Origin: Acanthamoeba castellanii str. Neff
Taxonomy: Eukaryota > Discosea > Longamoebia > Acanthamoebidae
Reading direction: 5' to 3'
NCBI RefSeq assembly: GCF_000313135.1
Contig: NW_004457453.1
Location: 83,680-147,679, forward strand
DNA length: 64,000 nucleotides
How positions within the stretch are numbered: position 1 is the first letter of the stretch; the number at the start of each line of letters is the position of its first letter. The notes beneath the pieces were generated by a model. The model ran no database searches and was not told where the DNA came from. It worked only from the letters and a program-made list of their open reading frames with translations. The position numbers were made by a program, and so were the translations under genes. Shown here one piece after another: positions 35,441 to 47,007 of the stretch.

Positions 35441-38400
35441 ATGCACGCTCCTCGCACTTCGAACAATGCACAGCCGCGCGGAGGTAAGGCCACCGCTGCC
35501 GGAAAATCTTCCAAGCCGAAATCTGCGGCTTCATCTTCTTCATCTTCATCGTCCGCGCCATCTGCCGGCCCTTCGAAGAAGATGAAGAAGCAGCAGCAGG
35601 GCGCCACCAACGCTGCTGCCACAAACGGCAGTGCGCAGCCGCAGAACGCCGACGGTAAGAAGAAGCAGAAGAAGCAGCAGCCCCAGCAGAACGCTGACGG
35701 CAAGAAGAAGGCCGCACCCCAGCAGCCCCAGCAGAAGAAACAGCCGAACCAGCTGCCTGCCGTCCCTTCCACGAATGCCAAGTTCGTTTTTTTCCCTCTT
35801 CTCTTTCGTTCTCTTTTTCGCGCAGTTAATTATTTATTTTTCCTTTTTTGTCGTATTGGTATTTTCTATTTTTATGTATTTGTATTTATATTTATGACTG
35901 GTACAGGAAGACGCAGACGGCACCGAAGAAGGAGCAGACGAGCGCTCGGCGCGGCTTTGATATCGTGGAGCCCGGGCAGCCGGCCTACACCACACACGTC
36001 ACCCCCGTCTCCTCAACCCCCGTCGTACGCAGTCCCCTCTACACTTGGTTTTTTTTTGCATTTTTACAACTTACGGATCGGGTCGTGTGTGTGTCGTGTC
36101 GTGTCGTGTGCTGTGTGTCGTGCGTGTCGCCAGGTTTCGGCCAAGGCCCGACGAAGAAAGCAGAGCAAGCCAGCCAAGCCGAAGGCCAAGCGACGACAGC
36201 CCCAGCAGCAGGAAAAGACCGCGCCGGCGGTGGCTGCGGAGGCGGAGAAGCAGGGGGCGCCTGTGCAGGCCCACGCCGCCGCCGAGGCATCGCCCAGCGG
36301 CGCTGTTGTGTCCACAACGGCCGCCGTAGTTGCGGCGTCGCCCAAGGCCGAGCCCAAGCCCAAGCCCGTCCGTGCCAAGGAGGCCCAGCCAAAGCCCCCT
36401 GCCGCCAAGGGTGTGTGTGTCGTGTGTGTGTCGTGTGTGTCGTGTGTCGTGTGTCGTGTCTCATCGCGTGCGCGCTCGCCGATCTGTGCAGGCAAGAAGG
36501 GAGCCAAGCCCGCCGCTGCCGCTGCGCCCGCCTTGGCGACAGCCAAGGTCGCGCAGTCCCAGTCTCAGCAGCAGCGCAAGCGATCGCCGTCGCCGCGCGG
36601 CAAGGCCGCCACGTTCACCATCCAGGAGGACTTCATCGCGCCCGGTTCGCCCGCCGTCGTGCCCGTCGCCGCCGCCAAGAAGCAGGCCGCCGCCCAAAAG
36701 GCTGCCAAGCCGGCCCAGCCCGCTCCCGTCAAGAAGGCCCAGCCGCAGCCGCAGCCCCAGAAGAAGAAGGAGCAGCCGCAGAAGAAGAAGGACACCGGGG
36801 TGCCGGCCGACGTGCTCAAGGTGCTGCAGGAGCTGCGCGAGCTCGACGCCGCCAAGAAGAAGCCCGCCACCGCCAAGGCCGGCGGCAAGTCCAAGTCGAC
36901 GACCGCCGCGACGGCCACGACGACGGCCGATGCCAAGAAGAAGCCGGTGACCGCGGCGGCGGCGCAGGCCGAGGCGGCGGAGAACCAGAAGCAGAAGAAG
37001 AAGCAGATGGAGGAGGAGGTGGCGCGCGCCCGCCTCGCCGCACGCCAGGACAAGCAGCAGCAGCCCAAGCCCAATCCCAAGCCCCAGCAACCCAAGGCCC
37101 AGCCCAAGGCGCAGGCGCAGCCCAAGGCCCAGCCCGCGGCTGCCGAGGCCGCTGCCAAGGCCGACGTCGGCCAGGAGGAGAAGACGAAGGAGACCGAAGG
37201 CTGCCGCCGCCGCTGCCGCCGCTGAGGAGAAGACGAAGAGCGAGAAGGCCGAGGCCGAGGCCGAGCAGGCGCGCAAGCAGAAGGAGACCGACGAGGCCGC
37301 TGCCGCCGAGGAGAAGGCCAAGAAGGAGAAGGAGGAGGCCGACGCTGCTGCCGCAGAGGAGAAGGCCAGGAAGGAGAAGGAGGAGGCCGAGGCCGAGGCG
37401 GCGCGCAAGCAGAAGGAGGCCGACGAGGCTGCCGCTGCGGCGGAGGAGAAGGCCAGAAAGGAGAAGGAGGAGGCCGACGCCGCGGCGGAGAAGTCCCGTC
37501 GCGAGGCCGAGGAGAAGGCCAAGGCCAAGAAGGAAAAGGAGGAGGCCGACGCCGCCGCTGCCGCCGCTGAGGAGGAGAAGGCTAAGGCCGACGCCGAGGA
37601 GAAGGCCAGGAAGGAGAAGGAGCAGGCCGACGCCGCCGCTGCCGCTGCTGCCGCCGCGGAGGAGGAGAAGGCCAAGGCCGACGCCGAGGAGAAGGCCAAG
37701 AAGGAGAAGGAGCAGGCCGACGCTGCCGCCGCCGCGGAGGAGAAGGCCAGGAAGGAGAAGGAGCAGGCCGACGCCGAGGCTGCGCGCAAGCAGAAGGAGG
37801 CTGAGGAGGCCGCCGCGGCCGCTGAGGAGAAGGCCAGGAAGGAGAAGGAGCAGGCCGACGCCGAAGCTGCGCGCAAGCAGAAGGAGGCTGAAGAGGCCGC
37901 CGCTGCCGTCGCCGCCGAGGAGCAGGCCAAGAAGGAGAAGGAAGAGGCCGACGCCGAGGCGGCGCGCAAGCAAAAGGAGGCCGACGAGGCCGCCGCCGCT
38001 GCGGAGGAGAAGGCCAGGAAGGAGAAGGAAGAGGCCGACGCCGAGGCGGCGCGCAAGCAAAAGGAGGCCGATGAGGCCGCCGCTGCCGCCACCGCCGCCG
38101 CGGAGAAGGCCAAGGCCGAAGCCGAGGCCGAGGCCGCGCGCAAGCAGAAGGAGGCCGACGAGGCCGCTGCTGCGGAGAAGGCCAAGACCGAGGCGGAGGA
38201 GAAGGCCAAGAAGGAGCAGGAGGAGGCCGAGGCCGTCAAGGCCACTACGGCGCAGGCCCAGGAGGCTGCGCCCGCTGCCCAGGAGGCGGCCGCCACGCCC
38301 ACCGAACTGACCGCGTCGACGTCGTCCGACGCGCTGCCGGCCGTCACCGAAGAAGACGAGAGCGCCGCGTCCCGCCGCGGCTCGTTCATCTTCCCGAGCG

Positions 38401-39792
38401 GCAAGAAGGCCTCCGCCAGCCGTCGCATGCCCCGTATCAAGCCCAACGAGCCGGTGAGCTCCATGACACGACACACGCACACGACACACGCACGCACGCG
38501 ACACACACTAACCTAGTCGCATCTGGGTGGGAGCAGAAACTGTTGGAGCTGGTGGACCCGTACAACATGACTGAGTCGCAGGTCGACCCGAAGCTCAAGG
38601 CCGAGCTGGGCGGCCAGCCCTCGGTCGCGGCTGCCGTGGCTGGCGGCGTGGCCATGCCCGGCATCGGCGCCATCGTGGGCGGTCTCGGCGCGCTCAAGGG
38701 GTCGCTGCGCAAGTCGCCCGTGGCCAAGGAGGTCGCCGGCGAGACCAACGGCACGCCCGCCGCCGCCGCCGCCGAGGTACTGCATTCCTCGCATTCCGCA
38801 CGGCGCACGACACACACCACTCACCGCACACGCACACACCTCACACGCGCACACACAGGAGCCTGCGGCGGAGGCGCAGCCGGAGAAGCCGGCGTGGATG
38901 TCCAAGCTCAAGTCGCGACCGAGCGGCAGCCTGGCCTCGTCGGCCAGCGAGACCGCCGCCACCCCTGCCAAGCCCGAGGGCGACAAGCCGGCCTGGATGG
39001 CCAAGCTGGCCAAGGGCCGCACCATGGACGGCCTCGTCAAGGAGATCCAGTCCGAGCAGGCCGCCACCGCCACCGCCACCGCCACCACCCCGGCCGGCGC
39101 TGCGTCGCTGGCGTCGGGCTCGGGCGCTAAGACCGTCTCGTCGCCTCCGGGCTCTCTGAACTCGTCGGGCTCGGGCGTCAAGACTGTGTCGCCGCCGGGC
39201 TCGCTGAACTCGTCGGGCTCGGGCGTCAGGACCGTTTCGCCAACGCCGTCGCTCGCGTCGTCGTCGTCGGGCACGTCGCTGAGCTCGTCCGGGTCGGCGA
39301 CCAAGACGGCCGCCGCCGAGCCCGCCGCCCCGGCCTCGCCCCAGCCCGGTACTCACCTTTTTATGATATTATATTATATTTATTATATTTATGATTACCT
39401 TTTTTTTTCTTCTTTGTTTGCGTAGCGGCTCATGAGTTGCTTCTCTTGTGTGTCGGTGCGTTTCAGGTGCTGGTACCAGCATCGTGCGTTCCTACGCTGA
39501 CCTCAAGGCGCGCGTGAACGTCGACGACCTCGATCTCACACAACTCGAGGTACGTAGAGTAGCCATGTCACACGACTCGGCCGGTGATGGTCTGTGTGCC
39601 GTAACGAATCGCTAAACTTTGTTTGCTTGCTTGTTATAATATTGTTTTGTTGTGGCGTAATGCTTATCATCATATCAGATATACTTGTCCGATGCCGAGT
39701 TTGCGACGGTGATGGGCTGCTCGAAGGCCGAGTGGCCCAAGCTGCCCAAGTGGAAGCAGTCGGCCAAGAAGAAGGCCACCGAGCTCTTCTGA
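35441..39792 (+). CDS. Giant Lys/Ala/Glu-rich protein with C-terminal villin headpiece
   Basis: The start [15 protein letters not shown] leads into long Lys/Gln/Ala/Pro-rich, basic, disordered exons (35441-37190). A 1.2-kb charged helix block (37230-38260) is built of repeats such as [20 protein letters not shown], expected to form single alpha helix or coiled coil. After Ala/Ser-rich exons with the repeat [16 protein letters not shown], the last two exons encode a villin headpiece: [16 protein letters not shown], then [19 protein letters not shown] and [16 protein letters not shown], with the F-actin-contacting KW and KKK residues present. Stop 39790-39792. At about 37195 the reading frame changes: the first frame stops at 37223-37225, and the coiled-coil frame continues if one base in GACCGAAGGCTGCC is extra. 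Probably an actin-crosslinking or scaffold protein; the function of the long body is unknown. Confidence 0.78.
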
Positions 39793-39884
39793 TCGATCGC
39801 CAGGCAATCCGTACTGGAAGCCCCAAACGTTGTTTTGTCCCATAAAACGTACAAAAAACAAAAGAGAGAGAGAGAAACCCATCG

Positions 39885-41640
39885 TCAACGCTGGAGAGGA
39901 GCAGAGACAAGCGACAGGTTGGTCCGTCCGGTGGGGCACAGCGTGTTGACCGGACATTGCTGCGTTGCGTTGCTCTCCCGTCAGCCACCACTTCACTTGG
40001 TGTAGAGAGTAGGGGAGCTCGTACGGCGCACTTGGGGTGTGTTGGCGTGCAGATCAGTTGCCCGAAGCCAACGAAGAGGTTGTTGATGGTCTTCCAGTGC
40101 TCCCGCGGCAACCACTCCTCCAGTTGCTGCACCCCCGCCCAGCTTGAGAATCAGATCCGCGAAGGCGTGCATCGAAGAGGTGGTGGTGGCTGCCGCAGAA
40201 CAACTTACCTTGCGCGTGGCTTCGGGGGTGGTGGAGCGGACCCAGCCGAGGCGGTTGCTGATGCGGTGGACGTGCACGTCGACCCCAATGCCCTCCGTCT
40301 TGCCCCACGCGTACTGCATACAGAGATGCGACATCTTCGGCCCCACACCCGGCAAGTCGGTCAGCCCTGCCATTGCCGTGTGATACACACACGACACACT
40401 GTTCAGTCCTAACGATCTGATGTGGGGGGACTATCAAAATGTTAAGACCTTTGAACGTGGCTGGAATGTCGTCTTGGTGGCGGGTGTGCAAGATCTCGGC
40501 CACCTTCTTGATGTTCCTGTTCGCTGCGTTCAGCCAGCCGCGGAGCACTGAAAGCCGTCATCGTGTGGGCTTGAGGACGTACTTGGCCTTCTGTGTGAAG
40601 TATGTAACGGGCTTGATCAGCGCCGCTATGTCCTCTTCAGGCGTGGCCATGACGGAGGAGACCTGTAGCACTCGACCGATGGTTGAGCCAATCAGCACAG
40701 TACCGCACAATAACAGTGTTGAATGCATGTCTCGCAAATCGGCCGTGATGAAGTGAATAAAGATGCATCGAATAAAGTCACCAGAAGAAGGGAAGGGGAT
40801 GGAATGTACGTTGACCCCGCCAGCTAGACTGTCCTGCAGCTGGCGCATGGCCTTGGCCGTTGCCTGGTCTCTCGTCTGACTGTGCAGGTTGTAAAGGTTG
40901 GAAAGGTTGGAAAGGTTGGTTGGTTGGTTGGTTTAGCGGAGAAGACAAGGCGAAAGGAAGAAGACCTGGACAGCATGAGGCCCACTAAGGTCTGGAAGCG
41001 CTGGACTTGGGGCGGGGCGGTGCGATTGGCCATCGACCCGCAGCCCATGGTGTCCACCGGCGCCTTCGCAGTTGACCGAACGCGTGGTGTGAGGTAGGCA
41101 GCCGCTCACTCAAAGCCCACCCCAGTCGCTCTTCATCATGGAGGGAGGGGAACCTTGTGCTCTGCTCGATATCGTACGATGCGATCCCACACCTCCTGCC
41201 AGCCCTCGGGTCCGGGCCGTCCGCCGCAGGTCCGGCCCGCGCTGCTACTACTCGCACCCTTCCACAGCAGCTGCTGGGCCACACGACCTCCTTTCTTCAT
41301 CTCTTCTTCTTCCTCCTCTTCTTCTTCTTCTTCCCTCTCTTCTTGTCGCTTTTGTGTTTCTTCTTCAACCTTCTCCTTCTCGTTCGTCGTGGGCTCTTCT
41401 TCGGCCTGGGCGTAGCCGATCTCGAGTCGAGCCCGGCCCTTGTCCTCTTCCTTGGGCTGCTTGGGGGGCGGCCTGCTGAAGAAGGAGAGGAGGTTGGCTT
41501 GCGCGTAGGACGTCTGTCGTGGCAACTTTGTCGGAGGTAGGGCGGTCTCGTTGTTGTTGGAGGTTGGGGGTTGTGTCAGTTGTTGTTGTGCAGGGTCGCT
41601 TGTGGACCTCTTGCGCTTCCCCGCGACACTCTTGTTCATC
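39885..41640 (-). CDS. NTH1: Endonuclease III homologue (bifunctional DNA glycosylase)
   Basis: Base-excision repair enzyme removing oxidised pyrimidines, with AP-lyase activity. Minus-strand exons: a disordered N-terminus with KRKR nuclear signal and a Glu run; [12 protein letters not shown] plus [26 protein letters not shown]; the helix-hairpin-helix [13 protein letters not shown] with the catalytic Lys; [16 protein letters not shown] with the catalytic Asp; [20 protein letters not shown]; and the [4Fe-4S] cluster as CTPTHPKC, then QCPVNTLC after an intron (spacing C-x6-C-x2-C-x5-C). Stop 39885-39887. The first ATG in frame is at 41638-41640. An open frame continues upstream to about 41765 without ATG, so an upstream exon is possible. 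It is convergent with the villin-headpiece gene, 92 bases away. Confidence 0.92.
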
Positions 41641-41754
41641 TTTCTTCTCTCCACACCAGCTGTGCTAGTGTTGGCGCTTTGGTCTGTCGCAGCTCGCCGG
41701 GCCTTCAACAAGGCAGAGCGAAGTTTCGCCCTGATTTCTTCGGATTGGCTTGGA

Positions 41755-41815
41755 AAATAAGACACATTATTTTAAGAGGGAAAATAAGACACATTATAAA
41801 ATAAGACACATTTTT
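41755..41815. repeat. Short AT-rich repeat upstream of NTH1
   Basis: The unit AAAATAAGACACATTA occurs three times in about 55 bases, the last copy ending in a T run. It lies just upstream of the NTH1 open frame. No function can be assigned. Confidence 0.6.
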
Positions 41816-41896
41816 TTGGGTCGCACCTCAACTCTCCCCTATATCCTATGACCATAAAGACAGAGTGATAATATGTTTTCATATTACCTGTAATTT

Positions 41897-42519
41897 TTAA
41901 CTCTGTTTATGGTACACATCATCGTCATCATCGAATGGGTTGATTGTGAGGGTGATGGTCTCCATGTCGCCCGAGGACGTGGCGCCTGGACCCTCCACCG
42001 CCAGATGACCATGCTCCTCCTCTAAACAGTCGCGGTCATCACCCCCTTCGAAGGTGCTCCTGTTGTCGGTCGACAAGTTCAGGTCGTCTTCGGTTCGCGG
42101 CTTCTCTTCGGCCTGCTTGACCAGGGCCGACACGTCGACCCGCCTGCGCTTCACGCCCTTCACTCGGAACAGCAGCAGCGCCGAGAAGACGATGCACACG
42201 AAGTTGGTGCCGAACAGGAGCAGGGAATAACAACAACAAGAAGAAGAATGTGTTCAGGTTACTGTGTGTCGTGTGTCGTGTGTGTGTCGTGTGTGTGTCG
42301 TGTGTGTGTCGTGTGTGTTGTGTGTTCGGCGTTACCCTGCAACTCGTTTCCCAGTCATCCGTGGCGGTTTCGTCGGTCAGGCGTTGCATGAGAGCCTGCG
42401 CGAAGTGCATCCCGGCGTTTGCGATGGGCGGCAGCAGCGAGGCGCTGATGGCCACGCCCACGATCGGCGAAGAGGCCCCACCCCCTGCAAAGCGCAACTC
42501 TGACGTTACTCACAAGCTT

Positions 42520-42583
<64 letters not shown>

Positions 42584-43716
42584 ATCTGGAACGAAGAGTG
42601 TAAACATCACCTGCGATGGCAACGGCCACAGCCACACCGGACGGTATGGCAATGCCTATGCCTGCCACGCTCGCCCAATAGGTGCCTCGGCTCTGCATCC
42701 CCGCCGAGCGGCAAACGCAACCAGATTAGCACAACCACACATGGGCAAAGAGCGAAGAGCGAAGAGCAAAGAACGAAAAGCAAAGAACGAAGAACGAAGT
42801 ATCTAGTATCGCCTGTGGTGATGATGGTGCGCACCTCCTGCTCGTCGGTTTCCCATAAACCGGGGAAGACTGAGGTGCCCAGGCCCCAGAAGAAGCCGGT
42901 GAGGAACACGAGGAGGGTGCCCGCCAGCTCGTTGATGAACCCTCGCCTGACCATGGACCACTCTTGGATGGCCAACCCGAGCGCCACGGCGACGATGGGT
43001 CCCATGAGGGGCGAGATGAGCATGGCCGCGACGACGACGGCCCCCGAGTTGGTGGTCAGGCCCAAGCATGCGATGACAGCCGCCGACAGCACGAACACCA
43101 GGTAGTCGAAGGTGAACACATTCTGGGCCTCCACCATTCGACAGATCTCCTCCACCGAGTACCGGTCCGTTATCTGTAGTCTGAGCGTTTGCGCCAAATG
43201 GAAAGAGACAATGATGAGAGGTCACACAACAAGAGGGAGCTGCGTGGGGTGTTGGTGTCGTTCGAACCGCTTGCGCAGCGGCTTCTTGCGCACGTTGATG
43301 CGCGGAACGGTGATGTGCAAGGCCACGATGTCCACATGCCCGAAATCTTGCCCCACCTGTTGAAAAGAGTAGAAGAGATATTTATGATAAATATATATAA
43401 AAAGAATTGGTTATTTATTCAAATAATGAACAAAAAAGAAGTGGTTATTGTTTATTCAAATAATGAACAAGAATAGAACAAAGAGAGTGAAAGACAGGAG
43501 AAGGGGTCGTACGCCGAGGGACTGGAGCGCGTAGAAACACTTGCCCGTGGCCTTGGGGGTGACTCGGAAGACCACCAGCTTCTCCCGCTTGCCCTCGAAG
43601 ATGGACAATCCATAGACGAACGGCAACCCGCGCACGGTGTGGATGATCTTCTTCGTTCGGGCCTTGTCCTTGTCCTCGCTGAAGGGCAGCACCACTTGAA
43701 CCTGCCGCGCAGCCAT
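41897..43716 (-). CDS. DUF389 family multi-pass membrane protein
   Basis: Belongs to the DUF389 (TIGR00341-like) membrane family of unknown transport function. ATG 43714-43716 (MAARQVQVVLPFSEDKDK) begins a soluble N-terminal domain of about 110 residues. The family core follows: YLVFVLSAAVIACLGLTTNS, GAVVVAAMLISPLMGPIVAV, INELAGTLLVFLTGFFWGLG, YWASVAGIGIAIPSG, VGVAISASLLPPIANAG, and the final helix LFGTNFVCIVFSALLLF. A charged tail of about 80 residues ends at stop 41897-41899. The TNS...AMLISPLMGPI and ASLLPP signatures are diagnostic. An open frame extends upstream of 43716 (from about 43900), so an earlier start cannot be excluded. Introns carry GT and GTGTGTCGT repeats, including a (GT)30 tract. 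Confidence 0.9.
42521..42581. repeat. (GT)n microsatellite
   Basis: About 30 uninterrupted GT units in an intron of the DUF389 gene; on the sense strand it is (CA)n. Confidence 0.97.
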
Positions 43717-44161
43717 AGTGGCGAAGTGGGTGGGGGGGTGGACCTGTTGTGTTTGTGTTTCGAGCTGCCCCTTGCCCCCTGGCTTTGACCACTCCCACAA
43801 GCTCCAGAGGGTCCGACAGGCGTCCAGACCTTCTCCATAAAACTCCTGAGAACTGACCAACAGCGACACGACCCGCACAACTTCCGAGGAAAGGCACACT
43901 GCCATAAAGTTTGGTTCCCGCGAATTTTGCAACGCCTTTCGAGGGCTTGCGCCGCTCACTTGCAGGTCACACCCGACACACGGACCGTGATCAAGGTGTC
44001 AAGATACGGGGTTTCATCCCATGGGAGTTGGAGAACTATGCGATTTCAAGATGCCCACAGTCATGTACTCTCTATAATTTCATTAAAACTGTAATGTGTT
44101 ACAATTTAACTTTGAAAACCACCAGCTCAAGAACGAAGGGGAGAGGCAGAACCTGTGGGGC
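43717..44161. other. Intergenic region between DUF389 start and SLX1 stop
   Basis: About 445 bases. It contains the DUF389 upstream region and the SLX1 3' end, AT-richer at 44060-44130. An open minus-strand frame runs upstream of the DUF389 ATG. No other gene or RNA was recognised. Confidence 0.4.
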
Positions 44162-45554
44162 TCACCCGTTGAGCATCTCCGGCCAGGAGAGCGCGGTCTG
44201 GCACGACGGGCAGGTCCCGGTGGTGGGCAGCAGCACGTCCGGCTGGTCGCGCAGGAACCGCTGCGCCCAGCAGAGCATGTGGCCCTTCTGCTTGCACGAC
44301 CGCTTCAAGCAGCGCAGCTTCAGCTCGTCCTGGTTGACAGTGCAAACGAAAGTAGTCAGCGCACACGCAAACCATTCATGTGCGGTGGCGGTGGTGGTGT
44401 GCACCTCCTTCATCACGGTCCTGCACAAGCAGCACAGCGCCTCCCGTTGCGTTGTACTGGTCGTAGTGGCCGTTGTTGGTCTTCGCTCGGCCTCGCCGTC
44501 CGAGCTGTCGGGACTGGAGGCCTCGTCGCCGCTCCCGTCGCTGTCCGAGCCAAGCGACTCGCTGTCAGAATCTGGCGGAGCCGCGAAGAAGAGCACAGAC
44601 TTGAGTTCAGTCGAGCACAAGCCTGACTCAGCAGTAGGGATGTGACGAACGCACCCTGAGCATTGGTGTTTGATTTGTACAAGGGCTCGATCTGAGCCAG
44701 CGACCCAATGTTGACCTTCATGTGGCGCGGCGGTGGCGGGCACCCGTCGAGGAGCTGATGGTACTCCTAACAAACAAATAAATAAATAACACATTCACGG
44801 TTGTTATCAGCGTTGGCCTGGCAGGCGATGTTGCTGCGATCCAGACCTGAGTGAGCCAGTGGATGACCAGTGGGAAGCGATTCCAAGGGGTCACGTGCAG
44901 CAGCTCAAACATCAACCTGTGTGGCGGCCGACAGTGGAGAAATGGTTCGGGTTGATGGGGCACACAAGGTGGAGAGACAAGCAAGCACGGACGGTACCTC
45001 AACCGGGCCTTGAGCATGTGTGGGCTTCCGAGCTTGGTGAGGTCGCGATGCGAAAGCGCCTCCTTGATACGCCTGGCTGCCCAGGACACGGCGCACACAA
45101 CACGCAACGCACCGCACGTGTTAAAGAAACGGGATTTACCAACACTGAACGTGGGAGTAGCTGGTGTACATTTCTGCGGATAGGTCCAGCCCCACTCGAA
45201 GCGCAACGCAGCCGTCTTGGAAGGGAAGCCGTACACCACCATCACCATCTCCCTACGCCCAGAGGCAAAAAAATGCTCTTTAGGTTTTTACAAAAAATTA
45301 ATAATAAAAAAATGAAATGAGACTTACCAGGGTCGCTTGGTGCGCGTGCGCTTGGCGCCCTGCACGAGCTCGCCGTTGTGTTGGCGGATGCGTCGCGAGG
45401 GATTGACCGTGAAACCGATGTAGGTGTGCCGTCGGTACGCCTCGTTGCGCGAGGTGAGCAAGTAGCACCCAAAAAATCGGCGCGGGCCTTCCCTCTCCTC
45501 CGCCTCGTCCTCCTGGCCTTCCAAATCATCATCTTCATCGCCATCGTGCTCCAT
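44162..45554 (-). CDS. SLX1: Structure-specific endonuclease SLX1
   Basis: Catalytic subunit of the SLX1-SLX4 nuclease that cuts branched DNA, including Holliday junctions. ATG 45552-45554, acidic leader, then a GIY-YIG nuclease domain: [14 protein letters not shown] (GIY equivalent), [20 protein letters not shown] (YIG, catalytic Arg), then [21 protein letters not shown] with the metal-binding Glu. Middle exons include [20 protein letters not shown]. The C-terminal RING/PHD-type finger reads [30 protein letters not shown] and [16 protein letters not shown], ending at stop 44162-44164. Residue spacing is complete. An Asp/Ser-rich insert (about 44580-44500) precedes the finger. It is divergent from the LENG8-like gene. 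Confidence 0.95.
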
Positions 45555-45649
45555 GTTTGTTTTGTTGTTTTTGCCTTCGCGCCAAAAACGTTTTCTTTTT
45601 CTTTCAACTCAATTTTTTTAACATTTTCTCTCCAGAGGCAGATTCCGGA

Positions 45650-46949
45650 CCATTGCTGTGGAAGCATCACTGCAGAGGGAGCTGGATTTGGTGGTAAGCA
45701 CTTGGCACGCATAGAGCAGCATGCAGCAACCAGGGTACGGGTTCTCCACGTACTAACTTCACCATTCACAACGCCAATTTGACTCAAATGTCAATAATTT
45801 ACCTTGATTCCATGTAGAGGGCCGACGTATCAGGCAGCGGCGTCCTACTATGGAAATCAGCAACAGACATGGGACACCAATGCCTGGGCGGCCTACTACG
45901 CGGCCTGGTAACTTCCCCCCCCCCGGCGCAATGGCGGGCAATCTCTGCGATTTTACGTAACAAATGGACCTCGACATTCGCGCTCATCGCCTGGCCATCT
46001 TGTCCGCACGAACAGGCAATCACCCCAGACCGCGCAGGCCCAGCCAGCGACTGCGGCTACCACGCCTACGAGTGCTGCTGCTAACCCCGGTCAGCCCCAG
46101 GGCTATCAAGCTCAGCACGCCGCAGCGTGGGCAGCCTACTACCAGCAGTACGGCATGACAGGGTACGTCACCTCCCAATCCTCATCAGAGCTCTCGGTCC
46201 GGGCCGTTGGGGCCGTGCAGTCGTGGGAGGGCTCTTGCTGACTGGCCTGGCGGCCGTCGTCGCTTCCAGGTACGGGAGTCCCGTGCAGGCCGGGCCAGCA
46301 GCCGCCTCGTCAGCGCCCGCGGCGGCAAGTACCGCCAAGGCGGCGGTGGAGATGTACGACCCGACCCAGCCCACCACCACGAGCTACGTGCAGCCCTCTG
46401 GTACGTGTGTGGCAGTCTTCTGAGTGAGTACACACACGAGTCCCCTTCTGATGAGGACTCGTGTGTTGTGGCTTCGCATGCACCAGCGCCGGCGTATTTG
46501 AGCGCTGGCTCTGCTCAGCCTCAGCCGAAGGTCTCGTTCCAGCTGCGACCCAGCAACCCCTCGTACGCCAAGTAACGTCACCTCGTCTGGAGCCTGAAGC
46601 ACCTTGTTTTGCCCGCAGCTGGAAAAACAATCGCAAGAAGTACTCACCTCGGGCTGTTGGTTGCACACCGAACAGGGTCGTTGCGCAGGGCAAGTTCCAG
46701 CCAAAGACGCCGGTCACGTCTACGCCACAGGCCATGCAATCCGCCGGTGGCAATGGGACGGCCAGCACGGCCAGTGGCTGGCCGCCAAACCTGCGTGCCT
46801 ATGTGGAGCGAGCCTTTGCCTCGTGCACCAGCGACCAGGAGAGGAACGAGATGGAGACCGTGCTGAAGAGGGTCATCAGCGAAACGATGCAAGACGGAAG
46901 CATGTGGACCAAGAACTGGGACACGGAAGCGCTTCCCAGGTATGAAGAG

Positions 46950-47007
<58 letters not shown>

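Noticed and set aside
36461..38506. Long minus-strand frames opposite the coiled-coil exons
   Set aside because: Mirror image of the Lys/Ala/Glu repeat codons; Ser/Leu-rich junk with no start context.
42518..42590. Long Cys-Val repeats as a possible peptide
   Set aside because: Translation of a (GT)n microsatellite in an intron.
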